A stretch of 64,000 bases of DNA from Pannonibacter tanglangensis (GTDB taxonomy: Bacteria; Pseudomonadota; Alphaproteobacteria; Rhizobiales; Stappiaceae). Both the position numbers and the translations under genes were made by a program. Location of the stretch: assembly GCF_009915685.1 (NCBI RefSeq), contig NZ_JAABLP010000004.1. The stretch is one strand, 5' to 3'. The first letter of the stretch is position 1. Every line of letters begins with the position of its first letter. A model generated the notes under the pieces. The model did no database searches, had not been told where the DNA came from, and was given only the letters and a program-made list of their open reading frames with translations. Shown here piece by piece: positions 17,012 through 25,645 of this stretch.

Positions 17012-17563
17012 TCACGGCCGCGGCACACAGCCGGTTTTTGCGGCATTTGCCTGTGCATCGGCGAGGGCCGTCTCGAACTCGACAAGGAAGAGAAACCGGT
17101 TGACCTGGGTATGGAAGAAGTAGAGCCGGTTGTCGAGAATGGCAAAGATCGCCGGGTTGCCTGCGGTCGCATAGCCCTCGGCCAGCGCATAGGCTCCGCA
17201 CCCCGTGAACTGTGGCGCATAGACTTCGGGAGCCTTCTCGAAGGCGGCCCGGTTGCCTTCATTGACGAAGAGCCAGCGGGCGCCCTTCCACATGTACTCC
17301 AGCCGGGTCTCCCCCATCCGCGGCCGCCCGTCGACGAAAAAGGCAACCGGATCAAAGCCTCCGATGGCATAGCCGGTGATCGGGTCGGCCAGGAAGTAGG
17401 CCGGGCGCGCCAGCGCGCCGGGCGCGGCGACGGCGACGAGAAGCAGGCCAAGCAGCGGTCCGGCCAGAAGCCGCCGCGACCGGCCCGTCGCGGCCCGCAG
17501 CCCCGCGACGCCCGCCCGCCGGCGAAGCCACAGCTTGGTCAGAATTCGACTACACTCTGCCAT
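17012..17563 (-). CDS. Secreted or membrane-anchored YHS-domain protein
   Basis: A 183-residue protein with a basic N-terminus and a hydrophobic segment (about 33-52, LLAGPLLGLLLVAVAAPGALA) that looks like a signal peptide or anchor. The mature part contains DPITGYAIGGFDPVAFFVDGRPRMG and YMWKGARWLFVNEGNRAAF, the hallmark of YHS-type domains, which in other proteins bind metals such as copper. Two cysteines (TGCGAY and KTGCVP) are far apart and do not form a classical metal pair. No strong SD precedes the ATG. Function unknown; location periplasmic by inference. Confidence 0.72.
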   Translation of the reverse strand: MAECSRILTKLWLRRRAGVAGLRAATGRSRRLLAGPLLGLLLVAVAAPGALARPAYFLADPITGYAIGGFDPVAFFVDGRPRMGETRLEYMWKGARWLFVNEGNRAAFEKAPEVYAPQFTGCGAYALAEGYATAGNPAIFAILDNRLYFFHTQVNRFLFLVEFETALADAQANAAKTGCVPRP

Positions 17564-17674
17564 TGATTCGGGGTCCGGGAATCCCGCAACCGGGCGATTC
17601 GCTTGATCCTGACCCTATCATGCCTGGCCAGGCAGGGCACAGACCCCGGATGGAGGTCCGGACGGCGGGCCCCT

Positions 17675-17704
17675 GACAGGACTGGTCAGGACAGGACTGG
17701 TCAG
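17675..17704. repeat. 15-bp tandem duplication in the eipA leader
   Basis: The 15-mer GACAGGACTGGTCAG occurs twice head to tail (17675-17689 and 17690-17704), followed by the partial repeats GTCAG-GTCAG. It lies about 150 bp upstream of the eipA start. Confidence 0.8.
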
Positions 17705-17854
17705 GTCAGGGTCAGGCCGGAACAAGTCGCGTCCGGCAACGTTGGGCATCCGGGGACCCCGACGGATGGCGGCGTGGCCGAAGTCCGGGGCACCCGAGTG
17801 GAGTGGACGACACCGCGAAGAGACCGTCTGCGCGCCGAGAGGAGACTTGCAAGG

Positions 17855-18484
17855 ATGAGCCATCTGTACAGCCGGAAGACCGGGCATGTCGCGGACCGCC
17901 GCGCACATGTCCCGATGTGGAGCCTGGCGCTGCTCGCGCTGGTGCTGGTGCTCGGCCTCGGCCGGACACCCGCTGCAGCCCAGTCGAACGCGCCCGGCAG
18001 CAGCAACTACACCCAGCAGGAAATCGTCGATGCGGGTCACCGCTTCTTCGGCAATGTCTCCGGCGGGCTCGCCTCCGTCATCGAGAACGCCTTCAAGAGC
18101 TACGGCGAGCCGAACGGCTACATCCTGGGCGAGGAGGGATCGGGCGCCCTGATCGCCGGTGCCCGCTTTGGCGAGGGCGACCTGTTCACCCGCAATGCCG
18201 GCAACCACAAGGTCTTCTGGCAGGGCCCCTCGATTGGCTGGGATTTCGGCGGCGACGGAGCCCGGGTCATGATGCTGATCTACAACCTGCCGAATGTCGA
18301 GGCGATGTACCAGCGCTTCGCCGGCGTGAACGGATCGGCCTATCTGATCGGCGGCTTCGGCATGACGGTGCTGAACAACAACAACATCCTCGTCGTGCCC
18401 GTGAAGGCCGGCGTCGGGGCACGGCTCGGGCTCAACATCGGCTATCTGAAGTTCACCCAGCAACCGACCTGGAATCCGTTCTGA
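17855..18484 (+). CDS. eipA: EipA family envelope protein (DUF1134)
   Basis: A 209-residue exported protein. The hydrophobic N-terminal segment (about 24-42) ending in TPAAAQ is a signal peptide. The mature part YTQQEIVDAGHRFFGNVSGGLASVIENAF and the Gly-rich GNHKVFWQGPSIGWDFGGDGARVMMLIYNLP match the DUF1134/EipA family, a conserved periplasmic beta-barrel-like protein linked to envelope integrity in Brucella. I took the ATG after GAGAGGAG; a later Met directly before the hydrophobic segment is a shorter alternative. Monocistronic as far as can be seen. Confidence 0.85.
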   Translation: MSHLYSRKTGHVADRRAHVPMWSLALLALVLVLGLGRTPAAAQSNAPGSSNYTQQEIVDAGHRFFGNVSGGLASVIENAFKSYGEPNGYILGEEGSGALIAGARFGEGDLFTRNAGNHKVFWQGPSIGWDFGGDGARVMMLIYNLPNVEAMYQRFAGVNGSAYLIGGFGMTVLNNNNILVVPVKAGVGARLGLNIGYLKFTQQPTWNPF

Positions 18485-18669
18485 ACCGGCGCGTGACCCG
18501 GCCGCGGCGGACGGCGGGATCCCCGAAGATTTTGCCCGGCGCGCCCCTTGGCCTTGCCCATGCCCTCGGGTAATCATGGGAGAGGCCGAAACGGCACCCG
18601 GATGGCATGCGGCATGTGGTCCGTGCGGATGGTCCGGACCATGGCCCTGACGAGCCGGCGAGGCAGCGC

Positions 18670-20043
18670 GTGATCGAAGCGGCGATGTATGCATTCCTGG
18701 GGTTTCTGGCAGCCGGACTGCTGGCGCTCCTGCTTCTTCCCGCGGTCTGGGGCCGGGCGGTGCGCCTGACGCGCGAGGCCGTGCTGGCGACGCATCCCTC
18801 CACTTACCGGGAAGTGAAGGCGGCGCAGGATGCCTTGCGCGCCGAAGCAGCCCTCACCCACCGGCGGCTGGAGCGCGAACTGGACCGGCTCAAGACGCAG
18901 AACGCGCAACTGCGGGCCGAGACCGGCCGCCACCTGCCGGAGCGGCTGCAGATGCAGAAGGACCGGGCGGAGCTGTCCGAGCACCGGCGCGAGGTCGACG
19001 CCCTGCTGGCGGCACAGACCGAGGAAAACACGCATCTGCGGGAAGATCTTGCCATCGCCCGCAGCGAAGCGCGGGAGCTGGCCCTGGCGCTCGAGCAGCG
19101 CAAGGCGGAAGTGACCGAGCTGCGGCAGCTGCTGGAGTCCCGCAAGGGCACCAGCTCCGACCCTCTGGCGGCCGTGACGATCTCGGCCCTGGAGGCACAG
19201 ATCGTCAGCCTGCAGCGTCAGCTCGCCCTGCGCGTCGCAGCTCCGGAGCAGAAGTCGCAGGCCGCCGAGGCCCTCGCCGCTCAGGTTCATCCCGACGCGG
19301 ACGCGGTCGCCTTGCGCAAGACCGTCGCGCGGCTCGAGACCGAGCTGATGGACAAGGAGGCCGACTTCATCGCCGCGCAGGCGGATGTCGCGCGCCTGAC
19401 CCTGCAGCTTGATCTGGCGGGCGGCCTGCCGGACGGCCTCGTTGCCCGCCTCGACCAGGACCTCAAGGAGATCGCGCGGGACAATGCCCGCCTCGCCGCC
19501 CGTGCTGCGGCCCAGGACCGGGCCCTGACCCGCACCCGGGCGGAGATCGGGCGCTTGCGACAGGAACTCGCCTCGAGCCCGGCAGTCACGGCGCTGCGCG
19601 ATGACCTCAAGCAGCTTGCAGCAAGGGTCGTCGCGGCAGACCGTCCGGATGCGATGGCGGGCGACCCGCCGGCTGCCAAGGCAAAGGCACCGCGTCAGCG
19701 CAAGGCAGCGACAAAGGCCAGCGCGTCCGAACTGCCGCCACCGGCCACGCCCGCAGCGGCCGCGAGACTGTCGGCCGTCGAGATCGCCGGACGGATCGTC
19801 CGGGCAAGCGCCGCCGCCCGCGAGGCCCTGGCGCAAACGACCCCGCCGGCCGCCACCCAGCCGAGACCGAGCGAGCGCACACCAGAGCGCACGGCCGGTG
19901 ACAACGCGCCCGATCCGGATGCCGCCCAGGCAGCCCAGGCGGCCCAGACTACCCAGGCGGCCCAGACGCCGAGCCCGGCGCAGACGGCCGGCAGCAGCAA
20001 GCCGCCGCGCGGCACGGATCCGAGAAAGAAGGTCGTGGCCTGA
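18670..20043 (+). CDS. One-TM coiled-coil protein of unknown function
   Basis: About 457 residues. One membrane helix near the N-terminus (MYAFLGFLAAGLLALLLLPAVW) is followed by a juxtamembrane RAVRLTREAV segment and a long coiled coil rich in Glu, Arg, Leu and Ala (roughly residues 45-320). A disordered C-terminal tail has AQAAQ-type repeats and many Pro. I chose the GTG at 18670 because GAGG precedes it with about 7-nt spacing; an ATG at 18685 is the alternative. I do not recognise a named family; similar proteins occur in Hyphomicrobiales. It is probably anchored in the inner membrane with the coiled coil in the cytoplasm. Confidence 0.65.
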   Translation: MIEAAMYAFLGFLAAGLLALLLLPAVWGRAVRLTREAVLATHPSTYREVKAAQDALRAEAALTHRRLERELDRLKTQNAQLRAETGRHLPERLQMQKDRAELSEHRREVDALLAAQTEENTHLREDLAIARSEARELALALEQRKAEVTELRQLLESRKGTSSDPLAAVTISALEAQIVSLQRQLALRVAAPEQKSQAAEALAAQVHPDADAVALRKTVARLETELMDKEADFIAAQADVARLTLQLDLAGGLPDGLVARLDQDLKEIARDNARLAARAAAQDRALTRTRAEIGRLRQELASSPAVTALRDDLKQLAARVVAADRPDAMAGDPPAAKAKAPRQRKAATKASASELPPPATPAAAARLSAVEIAGRIVRASAAAREALAQTTPPAATQPRPSERTPERTAGDNAPDPDAAQAAQAAQTTQAAQTPSPAQTAGSSKPPRGTDPRKKVVA

Positions 20044-20212
20044 TCACGGATCACCTGATCACGCACCAGATGTCGCAGGTGTCCGAAGGGGCCGGATCCC
20101 GACAGGGCTCGTGCGGGCGCAATGCCGCCGCGGCGCAGACACGGGCAATGCCCAGGCGAAGCTGACGAGAGATCGGCAGCCGGCCGAAAAGTCCTTGGAT
20201 TTTAGGGAAAGT

Positions 20213-20287
20213 TGGTACTCCCAAGGGGAATCGAACCCCTGTTTCCGCCGTGAGAGGGCGGCGTCCTGACCGCTAGACGATGGGAGC
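20213..20287 (-). tRNA. tRNA-Glu (anticodon CUC)
   Basis: A 75-nt cloverleaf with encoded CCA. The acceptor stem starts GCTCCCA and pairs with TGGGAGT; the D arm is in TCGTCTAGCGGTC-AGGA; the anticodon stem CCGCC/GGCGG closes the loop CTCTCAC, giving anticodon CTC for Glu (GAG). The T arm AGGGG-TTCGATT-CCCCT is canonical. No att-like duplication of its 3' end was noticed nearby. Confidence 0.96.
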
Positions 20288-20556
20288 GTCCAAGGCGAAA
20301 CAGTGTCTGTCTCGCTGCGAGAACCGCGATATAGGGGGTTTGCCGGACAATGGCAAGCGGTTTTTCCGGCAAAGCACCTGACACAACATCTCGCCGCCCC
20401 CTTTTCGCCCCGCCGCGATCACAAGGGCACGACACCGACCAGTGCCGCGGAGGCGGGCTGTCCCTGAGCCCCTGCCGGGGACCCGGCAGGGCTGGCGCGG
20501 GCCTGTGTCCAGACCAGCATTCAGGTTGGCGGTCAGGCTGGCTTCAGGGCCTTCGC

Positions 20557-20919
20557 TCAGGGCTGCGTCAGCACCGTCCGTCCGAGCACCTGTCCGGTCG
20601 CCGCGTCGACACGGACCAGCACCTGCCGCGCATCCTCGCGGGCGAGGAAATAGATCACCCCGTTCTCGACCCCGAGGCCCTCCACCGGTCCCGGCACGCC
20701 AAGCGACAGGGTTTCCGGCCATTGCCCCTCCGCCGGCTTGCCGGCAGAATTGACCTTGTAGACGATTGCTGCCATGAGGGCGGCGATCCCGGCGACCATG
20801 ATCAGGGTCGAACCGGTGACAAGCCGGCGCAGGCGCGTCTGGACGCGCAGCACTGCAGGATCCAGCGGCGCTTCCTCTTCGGCACCGGGATCGCGATCAT
20901 CAGGGGCAGACTTGGTCAT
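20557..20919 (-). CDS. DUF6476-like single-TM protein
   Basis: A 120-residue protein with an acidic N-terminal tail (DDRDPGAEEEAPLDPAVLRVQTRLRRLV), one transmembrane helix (about 35-57, STLIMVAGIAALMAAIVYKV) and a short C-terminal domain that looks like part of a beta-propeller blade (VEGLGVENGVIYFLAREDARQVLVRVDAATG). The pattern fits DUF6476, a small family in alphaproteobacteria with no known role. Its ATG shares two bases with the ATG of rluD on the other strand (CATG at 20917-20920), and its SD-like GGAG lies inside rluD. Confidence 0.68.
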   Translation of the reverse strand: MTKSAPDDRDPGAEEEAPLDPAVLRVQTRLRRLVTGSTLIMVAGIAALMAAIVYKVNSAGKPAEGQWPETLSLGVPGPVEGLGVENGVIYFLAREDARQVLVRVDAATGQVLGRTVLTQP

Positions 20920-21955
20920 GACAGACAGAACTCCAGCACGGCCGACGTTTGACGACGAAGGCGACGACGCACTCGGCGGCTTCGTAGCGGGACCGGACGA
21001 TGCGGGCAAGCGCCTCGACGCGGTTTTGGCCGCGCATCTTGAAGGCCTGAGCCGAAACCGGCTGCAGGCCCTGATCAAGGCCGGCGAAGTCAGCGTCAAC
21101 GAGCGGACCGTGACCGAGCCCAAGCACAAGGTGCATGAAGGCGACACGCTTGCCCTGACCCTGCCCGAACCGGAAGATCCGGAGCCGAAGGGCGAGAACA
21201 TCCCGCTCGACATCGTCTATGAGGATGACGCCCTGATCGTGATCGACAAGCCTGCCGGCCTCGTCGTGCACCCGGGGGCCGGAAACTGGACCGGCACGCT
21301 GGTTAACGCGCTGATCCACCATTGTGGCGACAGCCTGTCGGGCATCGGCGGCGTCCGGCGTCCCGGCATCGTGCACCGGCTGGACAAGGATACGTCCGGG
21401 CTGCTTGTGGTCGCCAAGACCGATGTGGCGCATCAGGGCCTGTCCGAGCAGTTCGCCGATCACGGCCGGACCGGCCCGCTGGAGCGGTCCTACCAGGCGC
21501 TGGTCTGGGGGGCTCCGTCCGGCCTGCGCGGCACGATTGACGCCAATCTGGCGCGATCGGAGGCGAACCGGCAGAAGATCAACGTGGTGCGCAGCGGCGG
21601 CCGCCATGCAGTGACCCACTGGCAGGTCCAGGAGCGTTTCGGCCCGGCCGACCAGCCCCCGCTGGCGGCCCTTGTCGAATGCATGCTCGAGACCGGCCGG
21701 ACGCACCAGATCCGCGTGCACATGGCCCATATCGGGCTGCCTCTGATCGGCGACCATGTCTACGGAGCCGGCTTCAAGACCAAGGCGAACCCGCTGCCGG
21801 AACCCCTGCGCAGCACGGTCACCACCTTCCCCCGCCAGGCGCTGCATGCCGGCCTGCTCGCCTTCGAGCATCCGGTCACCGGCGAGACCATGACCTTCGA
21901 GAGTCCGGTGCCGGAGGACTTCAAGGCGCTACTTGAAGCATTACGAAAATTTTAG
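20918..21955 (+). CDS. rluD: 23S rRNA pseudouridine synthase, RluD-type
   Basis: A 345-residue RluA-family enzyme that converts uridines in 23S rRNA (helix 69 for RluD) to pseudouridine. An N-terminal S4 RNA-binding domain (RLDAVLAAHLEGLSRNRLQALIKAGEV) precedes the catalytic domain with the nucleophilic Asp in GIVHRLDKDTSGLLVVAKT, plus GRTHQIRVHMAHIGLPLIGDHVYG. The start is the only Met ahead of the S4 domain and overlaps that of the divergent DUF6476 gene. rluD followed by rpoH is a common alphaproteobacterial pair, which supports the RluD assignment over RluC. Confidence 0.92.
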   Translation: MTDRTPARPTFDDEGDDALGGFVAGPDDAGKRLDAVLAAHLEGLSRNRLQALIKAGEVSVNERTVTEPKHKVHEGDTLALTLPEPEDPEPKGENIPLDIVYEDDALIVIDKPAGLVVHPGAGNWTGTLVNALIHHCGDSLSGIGGVRRPGIVHRLDKDTSGLLVVAKTDVAHQGLSEQFADHGRTGPLERSYQALVWGAPSGLRGTIDANLARSEANRQKINVVRSGGRHAVTHWQVQERFGPADQPPLAALVECMLETGRTHQIRVHMAHIGLPLIGDHVYGAGFKTKANPLPEPLRSTVTTFPRQALHAGLLAFEHPVTGETMTFESPVPEDFKALLEALRKF

Positions 21956-22147
21956 GTCGGTCCGGCCGCGCAGGTCCTGTAATTGACGCAATGCTGCTTA
22001 TATCCTGTCCGTCAGCGAGCCGGGAACCGGACGCTGAACGAACGCGTTGCCAGAGAAGCGCCGGCACGATTGCCTGACTGCTGCGTCCACAGGACCGGCC
22101 GAGGCAATCCCGGCGATGGGACGCCAGCCAGGAAGGGGGCGCATTGA

Positions 22148-23047
22148 ATGGCCCGGAATGTACCGATCCTTGTCGCCGGTGAAGGCGGCCTGAGCCGTTA
22201 TCTCGACGAGATCCGGCGGTTTCCGATGCTGGAGCCGCAGGAGGAGTACATGCTCGCCAAACGCTACCGCGAGCATGACGACCCGGCTGCAGCTGAAAAG
22301 CTCGTGAATTCGCACCTGCGCCTCGTCGCGAAGATCGCGATGGGCTACCGCGGCTATGGTCTCCCGCTCGGGGAGGTCGTGTCCGAGGGCAATGTCGGCC
22401 TCATGCAGGCCGTGAAGCGGTTCGAGCCCGACAAGGGCTTCCGTCTCGCCACCTATGCCATGTGGTGGATCAAGGCCGCGATCCAGGAGTACATCCTGCG
22501 GTCCTGGTCGCTGGTCAAGATGGGCACGACCGCCAACCAGAAGCGGCTGTTCTTCAACCTCCGTCGCCTGAAGGGGCGCATCCAGGCTCTGGACGAGGGC
22601 GACCTGAAGCCCGACCAGGTGCAGGAGATCGCGACCAAGCTCGGCGTGAGCGAAGAGGAAGTCGTGTCGATGAACCGCCGTCTTGGCGGTGACGCCTCGC
22701 TCAACGCCCCGATCCGGGCTGCGGAAGCGGAAAGCGGCGAATGGCAGGACTGGCTCGTCGACGAGAGCGACAATCAGGAGACCCTGCTCGCCAACCAGGA
22801 AGAGCTGGACATGCGGCGCAAGCTCCTGTCGGAAGCTCTCGACGTGCTGAACGAGCGCGAGCGCCGCATCTTCGAGGCGCGGCGTCTCGCCGAAGAGCCG
22901 ATGACGCTCGAAGACCTCTCGGCCGAGTTCGGCGTCAGCCGCGAACGCGTGCGCCAGATCGAGGTGCGCGCCTTCGAGAAGATCCAGAAGGCCGTGCGCA
23001 AGAGCGCCCGCGACCTCGAGCACCACGCCCACGCCGCCCGGCCCTGA
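22148..23047 (+). CDS. rpoH: RNA polymerase heat-shock sigma factor RpoH
   Basis: A 299-residue sigma-32 family factor. The diagnostic RpoH box QKRLFFNLRR is at 131-140, region 2 is in SEGNVGLMQAVKRFEPDKGFRLATYAMWWIKAAIQEYI, and region 4 ends with the helix-turn-helix LSAEFGVSRERVRQIEVRAFEKI. It directs transcription of chaperone and protease genes. The start ATG follows GGAAGGGGGCGCATTGA. The upstream gap (21956-22147) probably holds its promoter; I could not place a convincing -35/-10 pair. Many Hyphomicrobiales carry two rpoH copies; this looks like the rluD-linked one. Confidence 0.96.
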   Translation: MARNVPILVAGEGGLSRYLDEIRRFPMLEPQEEYMLAKRYREHDDPAAAEKLVNSHLRLVAKIAMGYRGYGLPLGEVVSEGNVGLMQAVKRFEPDKGFRLATYAMWWIKAAIQEYILRSWSLVKMGTTANQKRLFFNLRRLKGRIQALDEGDLKPDQVQEIATKLGVSEEEVVSMNRRLGGDASLNAPIRAAEAESGEWQDWLVDESDNQETLLANQEELDMRRKLLSEALDVLNERERRIFEARRLAEEPMTLEDLSAEFGVSRERVRQIEVRAFEKIQKAVRKSARDLEHHAHAARP

Positions 23048-23177
23048 GGCCGGGATGCGAGCGCAGGTCCCGCCTGTCGCCCCCGCGACGGCGGGCCCGC
23101 CCCGGGCACGTTACCGAAAAGCGGTTTGATCGCTGTCCGTTCTGGTCTAGGCTGCTGCGATATCAGCATCTTAGGGG

Positions 23178-25391
23178 ATGGATTTGGCCTTCCGGCGGCT
23201 CAGGGACAAGCGCTTCGTGGTCGGGTTCTGTGCGGCAGCAGCCCTCGGCCTCGTCACCGCCATTCGGGCGGCCAATCCGGACTTCCTGGTCTCGATCCGG
23301 GAATTGACCTTCGATTACCTGCAACGGCTTGCCCCGCGCGTGCACGAGGACGTGCCCGTGCGCATCGTCGACATCGACGAGGCGTCGATTGCCGCCTACG
23401 GCCAGTGGCCCTGGCCTCGGACCCGGATTGCCGAGCTGGTGACCGGCCTGAACGACCTCGGCGCCGCGGTCATCGCCTTCGACGTCATCTTTGCCGAACC
23501 GGACCGCTCCTCGCCCGCACAGCTGGCTGAAAGCCTCGATCTTGCCGCCCGGCCGGACGGGGCAGAGATCCGGGCGGCACTCGACCGGCTGCCGGATACG
23601 GATGCCGTTCTGGCCGAGGCGCTCGGCCAGGCACCGACGGTGCTCGGCTTTGCCGTTCTGCCCACGACCGCGCCCCGCCTGCCCGATCTGAAGGCCGGCG
23701 TCGCCTTCGCCGGCGCCGACCCGGCGACCATCCTGCCTGCGTTCCAGTCCGCCCTCTCCGCACTGCCCCGCCTCGAGGCCGCGGCAACGGGCACCGGCAG
23801 CGTCTCGCTGTCGGCCAGCGACACCGGAGGGGTCGTGCGACGCATTCCCTTGCTGTTCTCGGACGGCAAGACCGTCTACCCGAGCCTGGCGATCGAGGCG
23901 CTCAGGGTGGCGCAGGGTGCGAGCGGCCTGATCGTGCGCACCAGCACCGCCAGCGGCGAGGGCGGCGGCGGCGCGAATGCGATCACCGACATCAAGGTCG
24001 GCGCCTTCCCGATCCCGACCACGGCCATCGGCGAACTCTGGGTGCATTACGACATCGATCGCCGCGAGCGCTACGTCTCGGCCGCCGATGTGCTCGATCC
24101 GGCCCGGCGCGAGGCGCTGCGCGGCCAGATCGAGGGCAACATCGTCTTCGTCGGCACGTCGGCCGCCGGCCTGTTCGACATCCGCGCCACCCCGCTCGGC
24201 CAGCTGGTTCCCGGCGTGTCGATCCACGCGCAGGCGACCGAACAGATCATCTCGAACGATTTCCTCGTCCGGCCGGACTGGGCGGACGGACTGGAACTGA
24301 TCGCAACCTTCGTCGCCGGTTTCCTTTTGGTGCTGCTGCTGCCCTTTGTCGGCGGACTGGCGACGGGGGCGCTCGCGCTCGTCATCTCCGGCGGCCTCAC
24401 CGGCGGGGCCATCTACCTGTACCTGACGCGCAACCTGCTGGTTGACCCGCTCTACCCCTCCGTCTCTGCCTTCTTCATCTTCGCGGTCGGCATGGCCCTG
24501 CTCTACGTCCTTACGGACAAGGAAAAGCGCTTCGTCCGCCAGGCCTTCAGCCAGTATCTGTCACCGGACCTGGTGCACCAGCTGGAGAAGCGGCCGGACC
24601 AGCTCGTGCTGGGTGGCGAGCTGCGTCCGATGACGATCCTGTTCATGGATGTGCGCGGCTTCACGCCCATCTCCGAACAGCTGACCCCGACCGAGCTGGT
24701 CCACTTCCTCAACACGCTGCTGTCACCGCTGTCCGACGCCATCCAGGCCAGCGGCGGCACCATCGACAAGTACATCGGCGACAGCATCATGGCGTTCTGG
24801 AACGCCCCGGTGACGGAGGAGGACCACGCGGCGCTGGCCTGCACCGCCTCGCTGGAAATGCTGGCGATCGTCGAACGGCTGAATGCGGAGGACGCCTTCG
24901 CCTTCAAGGCGCGCGGCCTCAAGGCGCAGACGGTACAGATCGGCATCGGCCTCAATACCGGCGAGGCCTGCGTCGGCAACATGGGGTCAAGCCGGCGGTT
25001 CAACTACTCCGTCATCGGTGACGCCGTGAACGTGGCCAGCCGCATCGAGTCCAGTTGCAAGGCGGTCGGAGCGGAGTTGCTGGTCTCGGGCGAGACGCGG
25101 ACCGAAGCGCCGGACTTCGCCTATCTGGAAGCCGGCGCCATCCCGCTCAAGGGCAAGTCCCTGCCGGTAAAGCTGTTTGCACTGGTCGGAGACGAGGACA
25201 CGCGCCGCTCGGAATGGTTCCAGCAGCTCGAGCGCCATCATATGGCGCTCGTCGAGGCGCTCGAGGAAGGGTCGCAGCGCCGGGCTGCAGAAGCCCTTGC
25301 CGCCTGCGAAGCCATCGCGCCGGCGCGACTGGCCCCGTTCTACGAGCGGATGGGCGAGCGTGTGGCCGATCTGGCGATTGCGGCGCAATAG
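23178..25391 (+). CDS. CHASE2-domain class III adenylate/guanylate cyclase
   Basis: A 737-residue membrane nucleotide cyclase. After an N-terminal helix (about 14-30) comes a CHASE2 extracytoplasmic sensor domain (about 35-370; VRIVDIDEASIAAYGQWPWPR, VIAFDVIFAEPD). Three membrane helices (about 375-450) and a cytoplasmic class III cyclase domain (about 480-690) follow. The metal-binding Asp residues are in LFMDVRGF and YIGDSIMAFW, and the VIGDAVNVASRIES signature is intact, so the enzyme should be active. Product cAMP versus cGMP is not certain from sequence. It follows rpoH by 130 bp on the same strand. Confidence 0.93.
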   Translation: MDLAFRRLRDKRFVVGFCAAAALGLVTAIRAANPDFLVSIRELTFDYLQRLAPRVHEDVPVRIVDIDEASIAAYGQWPWPRTRIAELVTGLNDLGAAVIAFDVIFAEPDRSSPAQLAESLDLAARPDGAEIRAALDRLPDTDAVLAEALGQAPTVLGFAVLPTTAPRLPDLKAGVAFAGADPATILPAFQSALSALPRLEAAATGTGSVSLSASDTGGVVRRIPLLFSDGKTVYPSLAIEALRVAQGASGLIVRTSTASGEGGGGANAITDIKVGAFPIPTTAIGELWVHYDIDRRERYVSAADVLDPARREALRGQIEGNIVFVGTSAAGLFDIRATPLGQLVPGVSIHAQATEQIISNDFLVRPDWADGLELIATFVAGFLLVLLLPFVGGLATGALALVISGGLTGGAIYLYLTRNLLVDPLYPSVSAFFIFAVGMALLYVLTDKEKRFVRQAFSQYLSPDLVHQLEKRPDQLVLGGELRPMTILFMDVRGFTPISEQLTPTELVHFLNTLLSPLSDAIQASGGTIDKYIGDSIMAFWNAPVTEEDHAALACTASLEMLAIVERLNAEDAFAFKARGLKAQTVQIGIGLNTGEACVGNMGSSRRFNYSVIGDAVNVASRIESSCKAVGAELLVSGETRTEAPDFAYLEAGAIPLKGKSLPVKLFALVGDEDTRRSEWFQQLERHHMALVEALEEGSQRRAAEALAACEAIAPARLAPFYERMGERVADLAIAAQ

Positions 25392-25500
25392 ACCACACCA
25401 CACGAGAGGCTATCCGTCCGGACCTTGTCATCTGATCCGTCCCGCACCGTGCCGCGGCGCCCTGCCCCGCTCCAGGGGGAAGGGCGCCGCGGGATCGTCG

Positions 25501-25584
25501 CATGGGTCTTGGCGCACGGGTCCGGGCGCACGGGTCCGGGCGCAAGGGTCCGGGCGCACGGGTCCGGGCGCAAGGGCTCGGGCG
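25501..25584. repeat. 14-bp tandem repeat, six units
   Basis: Six head-to-tail units of about CACGGGTCCGGGCG (units start at 25501, 25515, 25529, 25543, 25557 and 25571). Unit 1 is the most diverged (CATGGGTCTTGGCG); units 2, 3 and 5 are identical. The array lies in the 254-bp gap between the convergent cyclase and thiY genes and encodes no protein I can support. Confidence 0.95.
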
Positions 25585-25645
25585 CACGTTGCTGCCGCAG
25601 ACCTGGGCCATCCGGCCGAACCGGGGAGCGGCCATCTCAGGACAC

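Noticed and set aside
20213..20287. tRNA-Glu as an integration site for a genomic island
   Set aside because: No integrase gene and no duplicated tRNA 3' end was found; neighbours are core genes.
21983..22003. TTGACG and TTATAT upstream of rpoH as a promoter pair
   Set aside because: Only 9 bp separate the two elements, far from the 16-18 bp needed.
25501..25584. Possible CRISPR array
   Set aside because: Units are contiguous 14-mers with no spacers, and no cas gene is present.
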